A DNA stretch of 64,000 nucleotides from the NCBI GenBank assembly GCA_014529385.2, contig CM043958.1:150172793-150236792 (forward strand), in the 5' to 3' direction. The notes beneath the pieces were generated by a model. That model was given only the letters and a program-made list of their open reading frames with translations. It did no database searches and had not been told where the DNA came from. Within the stretch, counting starts at the first letter, position 1, and each line of letters opens with the position of its first letter. Below are positions 11,674 to 23,181 of this stretch, in pieces. The position numbers were made by a program, and so were the translations under genes. Origin of the DNA: Adiantum capillus-veneris (lineage: Eukaryota; Streptophyta; Polypodiopsida; Polypodiales; Pteridaceae).

Positions 11674-11901
11674 TGTTGGAATTAGGGTTGCAAGAAAACA
11701 CACATAGCTTGGAGAAGACAAAGGCAGCTAAAGACACACAACAGAGAGTATATTACTTAGTGTGCTATGGAAAGATAAGTTAGCCCTAGAGTGATGAACG
11801 TATATACAATGCACGAGGGAAAAATCTCCTAGTGAGGGAAAAAATGTCCCGATGGTCCTAAGTGTGTTCACACACATCACTACCACATGTATATGGTAAC
11901 A
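11674..11901 (-). repeat. 3' LTR of copia A1
   Basis: Plus-strand borders are TGTTGGAATTAGGG and GGTAACA, the same as in A2. The adjacent plus-strand 'aatccccctttggagtg' is the complement of the PPT. Confidence 0.9.
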
Positions 11902-14900
11902 AATCCCCCTTTGGAGTGATGCGGTGAATGAGAGCTGGCACCTAGAGTAAAGGGAAGTGCCATGCCCTCTGAGGAAATGATCAGTCCACAAAGGGGAGTA
12001 AGCCCAAAGCTTTGTGAAAAGCTTCGAATTGCTCATGAGACAATGTCTTTCTAAAAGGATATGCAAGGTTGTCCTGTGTTGGCACATAAGCCAAGCTGAT
12101 CTCTCCTGCTGAGAGCCTCTCCCTGACACAGTGTTAATGCACCTCAATGTTCTTTGTACGAGCATGAAAAACTAGGTTCCTTGAACTGCCAATGCGCTTT
12201 GACTGTCAGTGTAGATAGTGTTGGCAGTGTCCTATGCAACACCCAAATCATCCATAAGGCGTATGAGCCACACATATTCACCCATAGTTGTGAAAGCTAC
12301 CCTTTATTCAGCCTCACAACTAGAAGTTGCCACATTAGGTTGCTTCTTGCTCAACCATGATATGCATGAGTTTTCAAGCATGAAACAAAAACCACTTAAC
12401 GATACTCATGTGTCAAAACAACCAGCACAATTTGAGTCCAAAAAAGCATGTAAATTTAGCAGCAATGATCCCCATTGGGATAAAACAAGCCCAGATGTAA
12501 AGTGCCACTCAAGTAGCAAAAAAACTTGTTGACATCCTGCCAATGCTTAGACCCTGGGCTATGCATAAATCTGCTGACCTGTGAGACTATAAACTGAATA
12601 TCCGGCCTCGTGTTGCATACATAAATGAGGCAGCCAAGAGCAGTTTGGTAAAGAGTGATATTGGTAGGATCACCAGCATCATGAAGGCCCAACTTCAAAC
12701 CTGTTTCCATGGGAGTGGCAATAGGTTTGCAATCCTCAAATCCAAACTTGCATAGCAATGTCTCCATGTAACTTTTTTGACACAAGGAAATACCACCATC
12801 ACACTGCTTAAATTGTATATCCAAGTAATGATGCAATAGCCCCAAATCTTTCATCTTGAAAATAGCACTCAAATCAGCCTTAAATTCAGAAATATGTCTC
12901 TCATTTGGTCCAGTGATCAGCAAATCATCTACATAGAGAACCACAATGAGAAGTACATCACCCTCATGCTTTACATACAATGTGATTTTTGTTGGACTGT
13001 TGTGAAAGCCTCGTTTGACCAAATGAGTGCCAACCTTCTCATACCAAGCACGAGGAGATTGCTTCAACCCATACAACGCTTTCTTACATCTTCACACTTT
13101 ATCCTCTTGTCCTTTCTTGAAAAAACCACGACGCTGCATTACATAAACTTCCTCAAATATGTCACTATTCAAGAAATCAGTAACAATGTCTGATTGATGT
13201 ACATCCCAACCAAAATGAGTTTCCACTGCACATAGAAATGCACAGTAGTCGTATGACAAGTGGAAGAAAAAGTCTCTTCATAATCTATGCCTTTTTGTTG
13301 TGCATAACCTTTTGCAACAAGTCGAGCCTTATGGCGATCAATCTCACCATACGGCTTGGGTTTCAACTTGTAAACCCACTTTGTACCAATGGCCTTTTTG
13401 CTTGGAGGCAAATCACATAAAGTCCATGTGTCATTTTCTATAAGTGCATCATATTCTGATTGCATGGTAGCCATCCATTTTTTGAATTTTGTGCTTCATC
13501 AAAAGATAGAGGTTCCTCAACATCATGGAAGCTAGACACAACCAAAGCATAACAATCTGATGCATAAGATGCATGGTGAGAACCTGAACAAGTACGACTA
13601 GACAAAGGTGCATCCAATTTACTGTCACGCAAAGTATGCACCAGCCATTTACGCATACCTCTAGCCTTCTCATTCTCAACCCTTTTCTCATCAAGTACAT
13701 CATGTACATCTGCATCAGTAATACGCTGATTTGTACCATTTTCAGAAACCCCCGTTGGTTGTATGTTTGCCTAATTGGAATTTACATTCAAACATCCACC
13801 ACTAAAAAAGGCAACAAAGTGTCATAAATGTACTGTGAGCCTACATTACTGTCTCTAGTACATGACACCAAGGGCTGAACAGAATCTTCGACAAACACAA
13901 CATCCCGTGAGACCAAGATACACTTTTTTAATGGATGATATAACCTGTAACCTTTGCTTTTGACACTATAAACAACGAAAATACATTTGACAACCTTATC
14001 ATCCAATTTCTTGCACTCTGTTTGTGGCACCAAAGCATATGCCAAACAGCAAAAAACACGCATGTTCTCAATAGAAGGCTTTCTATCATGCCATGCTTCA
14101 TAAGGAGTCATAGACTGCAAAGAATTTTTAGGACACCGGTTTAGTACATAAGTGGCACACATGATGGCCTCAAGCCAAAACGAATGCGGCAAAGCTTGAC
14201 TTTTGACCATACATCGTGCCATTTCCGTAGGTGACCTGTTTTTCCTCTCAGTAACACAATTATGCTGAGGCATATAAGACACTGTACATTGGTGTTTTAT
14301 CCCACGACTAGCCAGATATGCATTAAATTCATGATACATAAACTCCCCCCCTGGATCGGAACGGAGGGTGCCCATAGTACATTTCGAGACACTTTCAGCC
14401 ATAGCCAGAAATTGTTTGAAGCACATAAAAACTTCGGGCTTCGCTTTAAGGCTTTAAGCGGATGTACCCATGCATGCTAGAGTAATCATTAATGAAAGTC
14501 ACAAAGTAAAGGTAATTGCTCAAGGACGGAGTTTGCATGAGCCCACAAACATCACTATGCACAAGCTGCAACCTACATGTGGCCCTAACTAAACCATCCT
14601 TTGGAAACTTCAAACGCTGCATCTTATCCAAAGTACAACCTTCACAAACATGTTTGACAAGTGCTTAAAGAGGCAGAAAAGAAGCAACCATATCAGATTT
14701 CTGTAAACGTAGCAAACTGGAAAAATTCAAATGTCCAAAACGTGCATGCCAAAGTTTTGCATTTAAAATAGCCTTAAGATCCACAACTGCATTTGCAAAT
14801 TCCTGTCCACACTTGTCATACAAAGTGAGCTTATACAGCCCATTACATAAAATGCTAGATGCAACAATTTCATGACCAAAGTTGAGATCATGTATTGTAC

Positions 14901-15488
14901 ATCTGTCATCCACAAATTTGACTACAAGTCCAAGTCTAGCAAGTGCAGATATAGACAAAAGATTTTTCTTGATCCTATGTACATACAATTCATCAACAAG
15001 TGTGAAAGAACTGCCATTTGCAGTAGTAAACAATCTTTCCAACTCCCTAAACCAGATAGAGGCATTATTGGCACAAGTAATTGAATTTCCATGAGGGACA
15101 GACTCAAGAGAGGTGAACAAATCACGATGTGAGGTAATGTGCTTTGTAGTACCACTGTCAAAACACCACACATGTGAATTTTTAGCAACTGACATGCATG
15201 CATCATGGACAGCAGGATTATAGGTACACTCTGCACTAAAAGACTATTCTGCATCAACATCAACATCACAGTCTCCTTTCACTGAAGACTCAACAATAGC
15301 TACATTTGTAGTGGAACCGCTCTCTTTCTTCTTAGCCTATTTGGCCGTTAACTTAAGAAATTTCTTGATCAAGTGTTCATTAGCTTTACAATAATGGCAA
15401 CACATCTTCTTTTTATCACCAAAATTCCCAGACAAATTGCTGCCAGCACAAGCATTAGGAACATGTGATATACCACATTGTTGTTACC
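11902..15488 (-). pseudogene. Copia A1 pol (protease-integrase-RT-RNase H) remnant
   Basis: Minus-strand fragments in order: protease HVWCFDSGTTKHI (about 15170-15195), pre-integrase LWHARFGHLNF, integrase first Asp in LVHSDVCG, second in LRSDPGGEF, GYxVxxxG-type C-terminus, then RT with GTKWVYKLK (13169-13474), LYVDDLLITG (12456-13076) and RNase H remnants to about 12000. At least five frame changes or stops break it. The nucleocapsid knuckle CHYCKANEHLIKKF near 15380-15400 has lost its last Cys. Protease D-S-G, the second integrase Asp and the RT YVDD are still readable. Ends where gypsy F inserted. Confidence 0.85.
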
Positions 15489-16416
15489 TGTTAGCAACTG
15501 GACACACCCAATGGAGAATGATTGCTCGGCAGGATATTATTTTTTTATTTTTTTTAAAATTGAGAAAAACTATCACTTTACCTTTGTAAATAGTGGGGCT
15601 TGCAAAAGCTTCCAGATTGTATCCCATTTTTTACATTTAGATTGAGTGGATGGTTAAATTGGAAAATTAGGGTTTGAGATTGTAAGGTATTTATACCACT
15701 TTTGACCTTAATGAAAAGAACCTTCTTCATTTTTAAAAAGTTATGTCTGTGTGAGTGAGCATACTCTGTGTACGAGAGAGAGTGAAAGTTTTATCTTGAC
15801 GCTACACATGCACTGGTGGTCGGAATCGAGTGCGGAGAAGTGCAACGTGTTGCCCCCGACGAGAGCTACGCACCAACACCTACATTGTGGGTGTACGATC
15901 TGGTTTTGCGAACTCGATCCACGAGCTACATCTGGTGATTCGGTGAGCATACATTATCTGTTTTCACATTTCAGCATATTTACGCGTTCGCATTGAGTAG
16001 AGCTACACATTAGGCACTTTAATTTTTGGAAACAACGACCTGCAAATTTCGACCAGACATCCTACGTGATTTTTCACCGGGTGTTTAGCATTGGGATTTT
16101 GGTTCACGAACCTTAGGGAGAGTGACCTATTGGTGTTAATAGGGTCTCCTTCAAGTTCTATGGCATTTCGAGAACATTTGATGGGTGTTTGGCTCTTGAA
16201 AGCGTTGTAGGAAATCTCCTCTTATGCACTCCTGAAGACTGTAGCTTAGACATTCGGTAAAGACCTCTGTAGGAAGTAGTCGAGAGTCGGTCGAGTGTAG
16301 GTTGACACCGTATGCTTGCTTCCACGCGCCTGCGGGTCGAGCTTCGTCCTTAGTTGACAAATCTTGTAAGGTCAGTTCTCGCTGTGCTGACGTCCGTTGC
16401 GGCGTATCCGCCAACA
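15489..16416 (+). repeat. 5' LTR of gypsy F
   Basis: 928 bp, TG...CA, with a TATTTATACC motif near 15690 as the TATA region. It is highly similar to the 3' LTR; one visible difference is a repeated GAGTCGGTC near 16285 that is absent from the 3' copy. It contains a half-site (AGACATCCTACG at about 16056) of the palindrome that recurs in the interior. Confidence 0.9.
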
Positions 16417-16417
16417 A

Positions 16418-16438
16418 TGGCGCCGTTGTTGGGGACGA
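16418..16438 (+). other. Primer-binding site of gypsy F (tRNA-Asp type)
   Basis: TGGCGCCGTTGTTGGGGACG, 1 nt after the LTR. It differs from the tRNA-Asp complement at few positions. Confidence 0.85.
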
Positions 16439-16753
16439 AAACCCTAGGTAGGTGAGCGAGACTAGTCCTTGAGGATAGGGATTCTCTGGCTTTACAAAGT
16501 CTTGTTTTACATTTAGATAGGATCATAGGGTGGAGGACTCTCTAGGTCTTAGGAGGAGTCTAGGGAGCGAGTGTCTGGCCTAGATCCTTCGACTTAGGTA
16601 GACTCATATAGACTTAGATAGTTTTTAGGTATTAGTTAAGTTGTGGTGTAGAGAGTAGGAGTTGGAGTGGTAGAGGCGGTGGAAGGAGAGCTTGAGAGTC
16701 CGGAGAGGCCAGGAAGCAACCAAGACACCAATATCACCATCTCACATGATGAG

Positions 16754-16770
16754 TAGGAGTAGGGTAAGTA
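16754..16770 (+). promoter_or_regulatory. Candidate splice donor in the F leader
   Basis: TAGGAGTAGGGTAAGTA; the GT is at 16764-16765. The identical 17-mer occurs in the leader of gypsy D (33231-33247), although the two leaders are otherwise unlike. Acceptor candidate: TTTGTCAG ending at 23132, 49 nt before the ORF start. Confidence 0.45.
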
Positions 16771-16963
16771 GGACATCATGATTTATGATCTGGAGCACTT
16801 CATGCATGTTATATTTGCTGTTAGGCTCATCACAAGGTTGTAAAAGACGGAAAAGAGTGATTAGAAGCTGAAGTGAAGTTCAAAAGTTTCTGTGAGTGTT
16901 TCTGAGAGAGCTGCAGAGCATAAGGAGTACTTCTGTCAGAAAACAATTAAATTTTAAGCCAGG

Positions 16964-16987
16964 AGACATCCTATGCGTAGGATGTCT
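16964..16987. repeat. F palindrome, copy 1
   Basis: AGACATCCTA-TGCG-TAGGATGTCT: 10-bp arms, centre 16975.5. It is the same motif as the copies at 17412, 22138, 22423, 22708 and 22990. Confidence 0.9.
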
Positions 16988-17411
16988 ACAGGGTGTTCTA
17001 GTGGAAATTTTGAAAACCTAAGTTGACCAGTGTGTTTTGAAGGTAGGTTTTACCCTATTTTCACATGGAAAGTGGAAGTTTGACCATATCTTGACAGGAT
17101 AAGACCAAATAGAAAGGAAAATTGCCAGACATCCTACCCAAATTGTGCCAAGGAATTATTTTAAGACCAAAATCGTAGGATGGCTACATGAGAATGATCT
17201 GCATGATTTATTGAGTGCCTGAGGAAGATTTCATCTCAATTGGGTGAGAAAATTTGGGTTTTAAGCAGACTTTAGCATCTTTGACTGAAAAAGGATAGGA
17301 TAGCTAAAATTGGGGTCTTTTGAAATCCAAACCAAAATATAAGCATAGCACTGGGTTGCTGACATCAAGGGGAAGTTGTGGCTCAAGTTTGGGTTCAAAC
17401 AGATCATATAG

Positions 17412-17431
17412 ACATCCTACGCGTAGGATGT
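17412..17431. repeat. F palindrome, copy 2
   Basis: ACATCCTACGCGTAGGATGT: a perfect 20-bp palindrome, centre 17421.5. Confidence 0.95.
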
Positions 17432-17477
17432 GTTCTGTGTGATTTAGCACTCCACATCCAACTTTGAGCATACCAAA

Positions 17478-19122
17478 GTGATCAGCACCTTAAGACGTGA
17501 TGCTTATCTTTTCAATATTGAAATGATACCCAAATGGTCTCAAGAAATTGTTAGCATTATTTCCTTTGGAGGTAGATTTGATAACAAGGAAGACATATCC
17601 AAACAGCAAACAATTCGAAAAACAAAAAAAATACAGTTGATTACACAACGACTGTATCATCTAGGCTCGGACCAAATTCTACGATTATGTATAAATCCTG
17701 AGGAATTCGAGTGTTATCTTGAAGAAGCACACATCCAGGATTGTGCATTTCATTGTTCAACAATGAAAACACACCAAAGACTGAAACAATTAGGGGTTTA
17801 TTGGCCAACTATGTATGCTGACACACATGCTTATGTTAACAATTGTACTATATGTAGTGCCAAACGGCTGGTGGATCACGCGACATTGTTTCAGGTAAAC
17901 ATTGCACCTGCATGGAGTCAATATATCATTGATTTTTTAACAACAAGGACATTTCCTGAAAACATAACAAAAGCGCGGAAAAGGGCAATAGAGCTGGAGG
18001 CTCGCGACTTTAATTTAATTGGGAATCAACTCTATCAGCAAGGAAAGGACAATCAACTTAGAATCTGTGCAAGTGAAAGCGAATACCTACTGATTCTAGA
18101 ACACGCACATGGAGGAATAAGTGGAGGCCATTTTTCAGGTGATAAGATGGCAAAAATTATCTTAACCACAGGAATATGGTGGCCTACATTGCATATGGAT
18201 GCTGAGGAGTTTGTAAAGCGTTGTGACGCATGTCAGCGCACCAAGGTGCCGATAAAGAGAGATGAGATTCCACTACGGCCAATGATGGGAGCAAGAGCAT
18301 TTGCAAAATGGGGCATTGATTTTGTGGGGCCTATTTCACCCCCTGCATATCGCACCCATACCTAATATATCATTGTGGCTACGGACTATCTCACAAAATG
18401 GGCGGAAGCCAAGGCAACACAAAAAGTTGACGCAAGAACCACTACACAATTTTTGTATGAGAATGTCTTTGTACGATACGGATTACCAATAGAAATTGTC
18501 AGTGATCGAGGAACACATTTTCTTAATGAAGTCATTGAATATCTACTAGAGGAATTCATGGTCATACATAGAAAATCTGCTCCATATCATCCACAGGCAA
18601 ATGGACAAGATGAGGCCACAAATAAAACACTATGCACTATTCTGACTAAAATTGTATCAGAGTCAAGGACAGACTGGGATCAACAGTTACACTCAACACT
18701 ATGGACATATAGGGTAGCTTACATAACATCAATCGGAACAACACCGTACAACATGGTGTTTGGTCTAAACGCTATATTACCCATAGAGTTTTTAGTTCCG
18801 GCTCTACGAGTAGCGAAACGTTTAGAATGGACAGGGCATGAGCTCTCTTCAAGAATAGATGATCTATGCTAAAAAGAGAAGACAAAAAGAGTTTTTTGAC
18901 AAGCATGTGCGCACGAAAGAGTTCAAAACAGGTGATTATGTATTTGTTTATACCTTGAAGCAACATGCCAAGAAACTTAAAAAGCGAGGGATGGGACCCT
19001 TTGTGATTAGTGACTTATCACAAAGTGGAGCTGTCAAACTTGCTACATTAGCAGGAGAACAAATGCCAAATTGGATTAGTGGGTGTCGATTATAAAAGTA
19101 TCATTTGCCACTAACATAGGAT
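17478..19122 (+). pseudogene. Gypsy G integrase with duplicated HHCC module
   Basis: Integrates LTR-retrotransposon DNA. Two zinc modules precede the core: residues H85, H92, C123, C126 and H211, H218, C249, C252 counted from 17478, with identical HX6HX30CX2C spacing and matching LF..., WSQ and LY..G anchors, all offset by 126. The core keeps D (GIDFVGP, 18318), D (VSDRGTHF, 18504) and E (QDEATN, 18612) with DX35E spacing. The C-terminal part has FDKHVRTKEFKTGDYVFVY and a GRL/RLKKYH-like end. Damage: TAA 18363, a frameshift near 18866, TAA 19093, TAG 19120. RT and RNase H are missing upstream; the start is a deletion junction, not a native N-terminus. Confidence 0.85.
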
Positions 19123-19637
19123 ATGCTTCAACAAAGCCATCAAGAAAAACAACGAATGAAAGAGAAACAGCGGGTACGAGAAGAGGCCCAAGCAGAAGCA
19201 AAAGAACACATTGCAAAAAGAAGGCTTCTAAGACAACAACAACAATGTGGATCACCTTTGCGAATAAATGCTATTCGACTAAAGAATTTTGGTGAAGACA
19301 CAGTGGAGCCAATAATTGCAGTCAAAGTGGGTAGCAATCAAGTTGCATCGATGGCATTGCTTGATTTTGGAGCTCAAGCAAATCTGATATACAAATTATA
19401 CAAACAGCTCAAGCCCAAAGATCACTACATCCTACTCCACAAGTGCTGGAAAGTAGTACATCACATTCGCTAAAAACATTGGGCTATACTATATTGCATG
19501 TACAACTACATCAATATATTTACCCACACAAGTTTTATGTGGTTGAGGATGAAATCACACAAGACCCCATGTTGTTGGGACAACCTTGGCAAAAAGAGTA
19601 TAATGTGCAGATAGATTGGAATGCGAATACAGTCTAA
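19123..19637 (+). pseudogene. Retropepsin-like domain downstream of G integrase
   Basis: It continues the integrase-tail frame: a charged Lys/Arg/Glu/Gln helix-like stretch (HQEKQRMKEKQRVREEAQAE), then ALLDFGAQANLI, a flap-like middle, and DPMLLGQPWQKEYNVQIDW. That is the D-[ST]-G-A ... ILLGxPW...DW signature of plant gypsy proteases, with Ser of the active triplet changed to Phe. A frameshift near 19425-19440 splits it. Gypsy proteases normally lie between Gag and RT; here it follows integrase. A rearranged second element cannot be excluded, but the shared frame argues for a fusion. Confidence 0.65.
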
Positions 19638-20370
19638 ATTCAACATGCACAAGAACAACATGTGGTAGCCTTTGCTAAGCAACCGGAAGAATCCGATGGC
19701 AGCACCACAATCACTGGATAAAGAGCCAAAAGGATGGGCGCCACTAAACAACAACACAATACCCATGGCAACCAACCAGGGAACTGCCAACCATGTTCAC
19801 TACAAACATAAAACAACACAGACCGCAGTGCAAAGATCAAGGTTAGCAACACGCGAAAAAACAAGTATGGGTGCAGAAGGATAGAGGTGACATGGCAGAC
19901 AAACCACAATACAACAGAAAAAGTCAACAGAAGCACACAGTTCAACCAAAAAACAAGGAAATAAAAAAGATATGGGTACCAAAGAGAATGCTCAGTAACA
20001 ACTTACATGCGGCTCGCATTTGGATCCCGAAACCAAAGCAACAGGAACTCCCTTCAGTACAAGCAACATCAGTATGCAGACACACACTACATATGAAACC
20101 GGCAAAAAGATCTATGTGGATACAGATCAGCAGCACAACAGTGACGATCATGAACGTGGCCATAAAGAGACAAAGACTATAGCCAATTCCGCCACAACAA
20201 TTCTCTCCAAGGAGACAACCATGGCCATATCGACAGTAGTGGCAAACCAAGCGACTTTTGCAAGAAAGACGATCAAACAGAGAGCTGTAGAGTTACAACT
20301 TTTACTTGCAAAGAAAATGCGCCAACCAAATCAACAACAAATAGGAAACCTCGACGTTGAATGCCAATAA
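19638..20370 (+). pseudogene. G polyprotein tail with W-[VI]-[PQ]-K repeats
   Basis: After the stop of the protease-like part, polar Gln/Asn/Lys-rich coding texture continues in changing frames. Three short repeats are readable in one frame: VWVQK (about 19865), KIWVPK (about 19970) and RIWIPK (about 20018). Gypsy J has KIWLP and EIWIPK in the matching place before its PPT. The function of the repeats is unknown. Confidence 0.45.
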
Positions 20371-20516
20371 GCATCTTGCTTATTCCCTCCTCTTGCACAA
20401 CATTGATTTTTCCATGCATTGACCGAGTATGCATCATATAGGGCCACATTACACGGCCGAGCATTAACACAATTTTTAACCCATGCACGGCACATACACT
20501 GAGGAGATACCTTGTC

Positions 20517-20549
20517 GTCCGGGAGGACTCCGGCTAGGAGGGGGGGAGG
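20517..20549 (+). other. Pre-PPT hairpin and polypurine tract of gypsy G
   Basis: GTCC-GGGA-GGAC (20517-20528) and then AGGAGGGGGGGAGG (20536-20549). The same hairpin-then-PPT layout precedes the F, J and H2 3' LTRs, so this marks the 3' end of a separate element inside F. Confidence 0.6.
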
Positions 20550-20559
20550 CATTCTCAAA

Positions 20560-22100
20560 TGTGGACCCAATGGTAAAAAGAGCAAAAAAAGGGCATGTTT
20601 TTCGACTATTTTAGAAGGTTGTCGCTTGATTGCAAAATTTTCTGGAATAACCTAAGTACATATGCCCTTATACAGCATGAATCTACAAGTATATGGGGCC
20701 AAACGCCAAATCAAGCCCCTAGGTGTGTGTATATAGGTAAAAATATCCATTTTTCGGGCAAAATATTGGTAAAACGGAGAAATCCGGCCATAAAAATTGC
20801 ATGTGAGTGTATATAGTGTTATACGGTGATGTTTTTGAGTTAATATGATTTTTGGGGATTTTTTGAGATTAATTTGCTATTTTCTTTTTAATTTTACTAA
20901 TTATCGGTAGAAAACTTCAAAAATACAAAAAGCAGGTGAAATACGGTCGTAATGAAAAACAAAAAATATGGGGACAATCAGTGACTTTAGAAAAACCTAT
21001 GGTACAATGGGTGCAATTACGTGAATGGAGCAGAAAGCGTGTTTTGGCCAGATTTTGACCGAAACGTCAAATTTCTTGGAAACTGGGCAAATGGAGTACA
21101 AATCAAGAATTTTTCGAGCCTAAACCGCATCTCACAAGAAGTTGGGAGCACATGTCAAATTTCATGGAAAGTGGTTCGGGGACCCCCATTATAAGATTTT
21201 TTCACTTCACTTAAAGCTCATTTCTACTATTGCCTTCTTGAGAGAGAGCTCTTGCCACCTAGAGCGAACCGGACTTCCAGCGGCTTTTACGATGCGCACG
21301 ACCACTCGATAGGCTCCAGACATGAGAGGTAGGCTCACCACCTTGAGCTTTTCACGTATGTTTGATGTTTTGTCACGAAAACTAGCGTAGGGCTCACACG
21401 GGAAGCGAGCAATAGAGACCTACAGGTAAAAGTGGCCACCTAATGGCTAACCCAAAAGCAATAAGGCTTTATCGGCGGCTTACCCTAGCATAGGAGACCA
21501 CTTTTGAAGGCACAAAGGCAGTAGATAACCATTGGAAAAAACCCTTACTTCTAGAGCCCTGTAAGAGGCCACCAAATGGTAAATCGGTGGAAAGGCGCCC
21601 AAATGTTAACAAAAATCATGGGTAGGAGCATCTCGACATGCTCTACAAGTCTATATAGCCCACATGTCCATACGGCGACCCGAAGAGGCACTAAGCTTCA
21701 GAAACGGCATCAGACACACAAAGCGTCAACTAACTCTCACGGCCAAACCGCATGTCCGTTTGCCACCAAACTTCACGAGTGGCTTTCCTACACCATCAAC
21801 AACCAATTCCTATGGTGGTAGACCACCACAAGTCATCGACGACATGTAAACGCAACCACGGGCGCTTCCAGAGCGACAAATTGCCAAACAGAGGTCTGGT
21901 GAAGCCAAAGTCAACAAAAACCATATGGCAAGGATCCCCAAGGAACCATGAAGCTATGGAGACTAACATCAAGAAACTTCATCGCCAAAAAGCACTCCAA
22001 GAGTCAGAAAATGGCTCAGAGTCTCTAAAAGCCACACAGGGAGTTTCTATCTATCTATTGTTGAAATAGGGCTTAAAAGGGACTCAGGGGGGCTCAAGGC
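20560..22100 (+). repeat. Probable 3' LTR of gypsy G
   Basis: Non-coding. It starts near TGTGGACCC, 10 nt after the PPT. A promoter-like CATTATAAGATTTT lies near 21193, followed by 'gagagagagctcttgccacc' as at the transcript starts of other LTRs here. No second copy is present, so both borders are estimates. The right end is placed before the next F palindrome (22138). Small ORFs in it look spurious. Confidence 0.4.
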
Positions 22101-22137
22101 ATGAACCAGTAGCACTTCTCATATAAATTTCATCAGG

Positions 22138-22161
22138 AGACATCCTACACGTAGGATGTCT
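22138..22161. repeat. F palindrome, copy 3
   Basis: AGACATCCTA-CACG-TAGGATGTCT, centre 22149.5. Confidence 0.95.
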
Positions 22162-22422
22162 CAAGGCCATATCTGGGAACCAAACTCAACATCTCATCTC
22201 ACACACAGCTTCTGAATAGCTTGTACATGCTAGACACCAAGTTTCATCACATTTGGACAAAAGTTGACCTCATATGCATCAAAAATCGGAAAGTCAGAGC
22301 ATAGAGGCAATAATGGGTCATAGACCTACCAAAACTAGTACAAATCACATGAAACTTGCACAATATACTCATGAGAACATTGCCAAGCTAACTGTGGGGT
22401 CAGATGTGAAAATTGATGAAAT

Positions 22423-22446
22423 AGACATCCTACGCGTAAGATGTCT
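22423..22446. repeat. F palindrome, copy 4
   Basis: AGACATCCTACGCGTAAGATGTCT written in two halves as AGACATCCTACG + CGTAAGATGTCT: one arm mismatch, centre 22434.5. Confidence 0.95.
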
Positions 22447-22707
22447 AAATGACCTATTTGACCTCCAGCTGGTATTTTTGAATTCCAGATCTCTTTATAA
22501 CACCTTCACAAGCCCATGTATCAAATTTCAAGCCATTCCCATCACATTTGGCCCCCAAAACCTCCAAGATGCACTTTTTGAGCCTAAAAACACTACACAT
22601 GCTCTTAACAACACCAATACTTATCCAAATCAAAATCTAAGAGCAGGGCCATGTTCCATATGCTAAGGGCTACCCCCAGAACCAACTTCAAGTCATTCTG
22701 ATAAAAT

Positions 22708-22731
22708 AAACATCCTACGCGTAGAATGTCT
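22708..22731. repeat. F palindrome, copy 5
   Basis: AAACATCCTACG + CGTAGAATGTCT: two arm mismatches, centre 22719.5. Confidence 0.9.
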
Positions 22732-22989
22732 CCAGTTTCAATTTGACCTTCTCTGCAAGAACTAACTTCATGGGAGCCATTAACATGGTATAAGAAGCCT
22801 GTATATCAAATTTCGATCCAATTGAATATCATTTTCCGCCTATTGAGGACATCCTACCCAATTTGTGAGCCAAAAGCCTAAATCTGCTAAAATTGCACTT
22901 TTTGATGCCCAAACCCAATTCCAATTACATAGCCATGTTGCACAAGTCAAGGGCCACAAGCCTACCAAGTTTCACCAAAAACAGAGAAG

Positions 22990-23017
22990 GTAGACATCCT
23001 ACGCGTAGGATGTCTAC
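22990..23017. repeat. F palindrome, copy 6 (perfect, 28 bp)
   Basis: GTAGACATCCTACG followed by its exact reverse complement, centre 23003.5. It is the longest and cleanest copy. Confidence 0.97.
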
Positions 23018-23181
23018 ATGATAATTTTTTAGCCAAAAAGCTATTGTGAGCACATGCAAAGTTTCCCTATTTCCTTTTGACTTCTTATTTCAATTTCCAA
23101 GTCATTTGGGTAGTTAGAACTCAGTTTGTCAGCTAATATGTAAAAAACAATAACTTTGGACTACTGAGTGCAACAAGATCC

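Larger units (their letters stand above)
16439..17477 (+). other. Non-coding leader of gypsy F, left part
   Basis: No ORF. It contains a GTAAGTA donor match at 16764 and palindromes centred at 16975 and 17421, with split half-sites at about 17128 and 17174. The leader is interrupted near 17478 by gypsy G coding sequence and seems to resume near 22100. Confidence 0.6.
22101..23181 (+). other. Non-coding leader of gypsy F, right part, with palindrome array
   Basis: No ORF. Palindromes are centred at 22149.5, 22434.5, 22719.5 and 23003.5 and a half-site lies near 22847. The intervening units are diverged but keep short shared phrases such as 'tcaaatttca' and 'catcacatttgg'. A TTTGTCAG acceptor-like site ends at 23132. 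The ORF starts at 23182. Confidence 0.7.

Noticed and set aside
15751-15996. ORFs in the two F LTRs (15751-15996, 26962-27183) that share protein sequence
   Set aside because: They match because the LTRs match; they lie across the promoter/R region and have no start context or known domain.
22138-23017. CRISPR-like repeat-spacer array
   Set aside because: Repeats are palindromes 260 bp apart in a plant retroelement leader; spacers are too long and themselves related.
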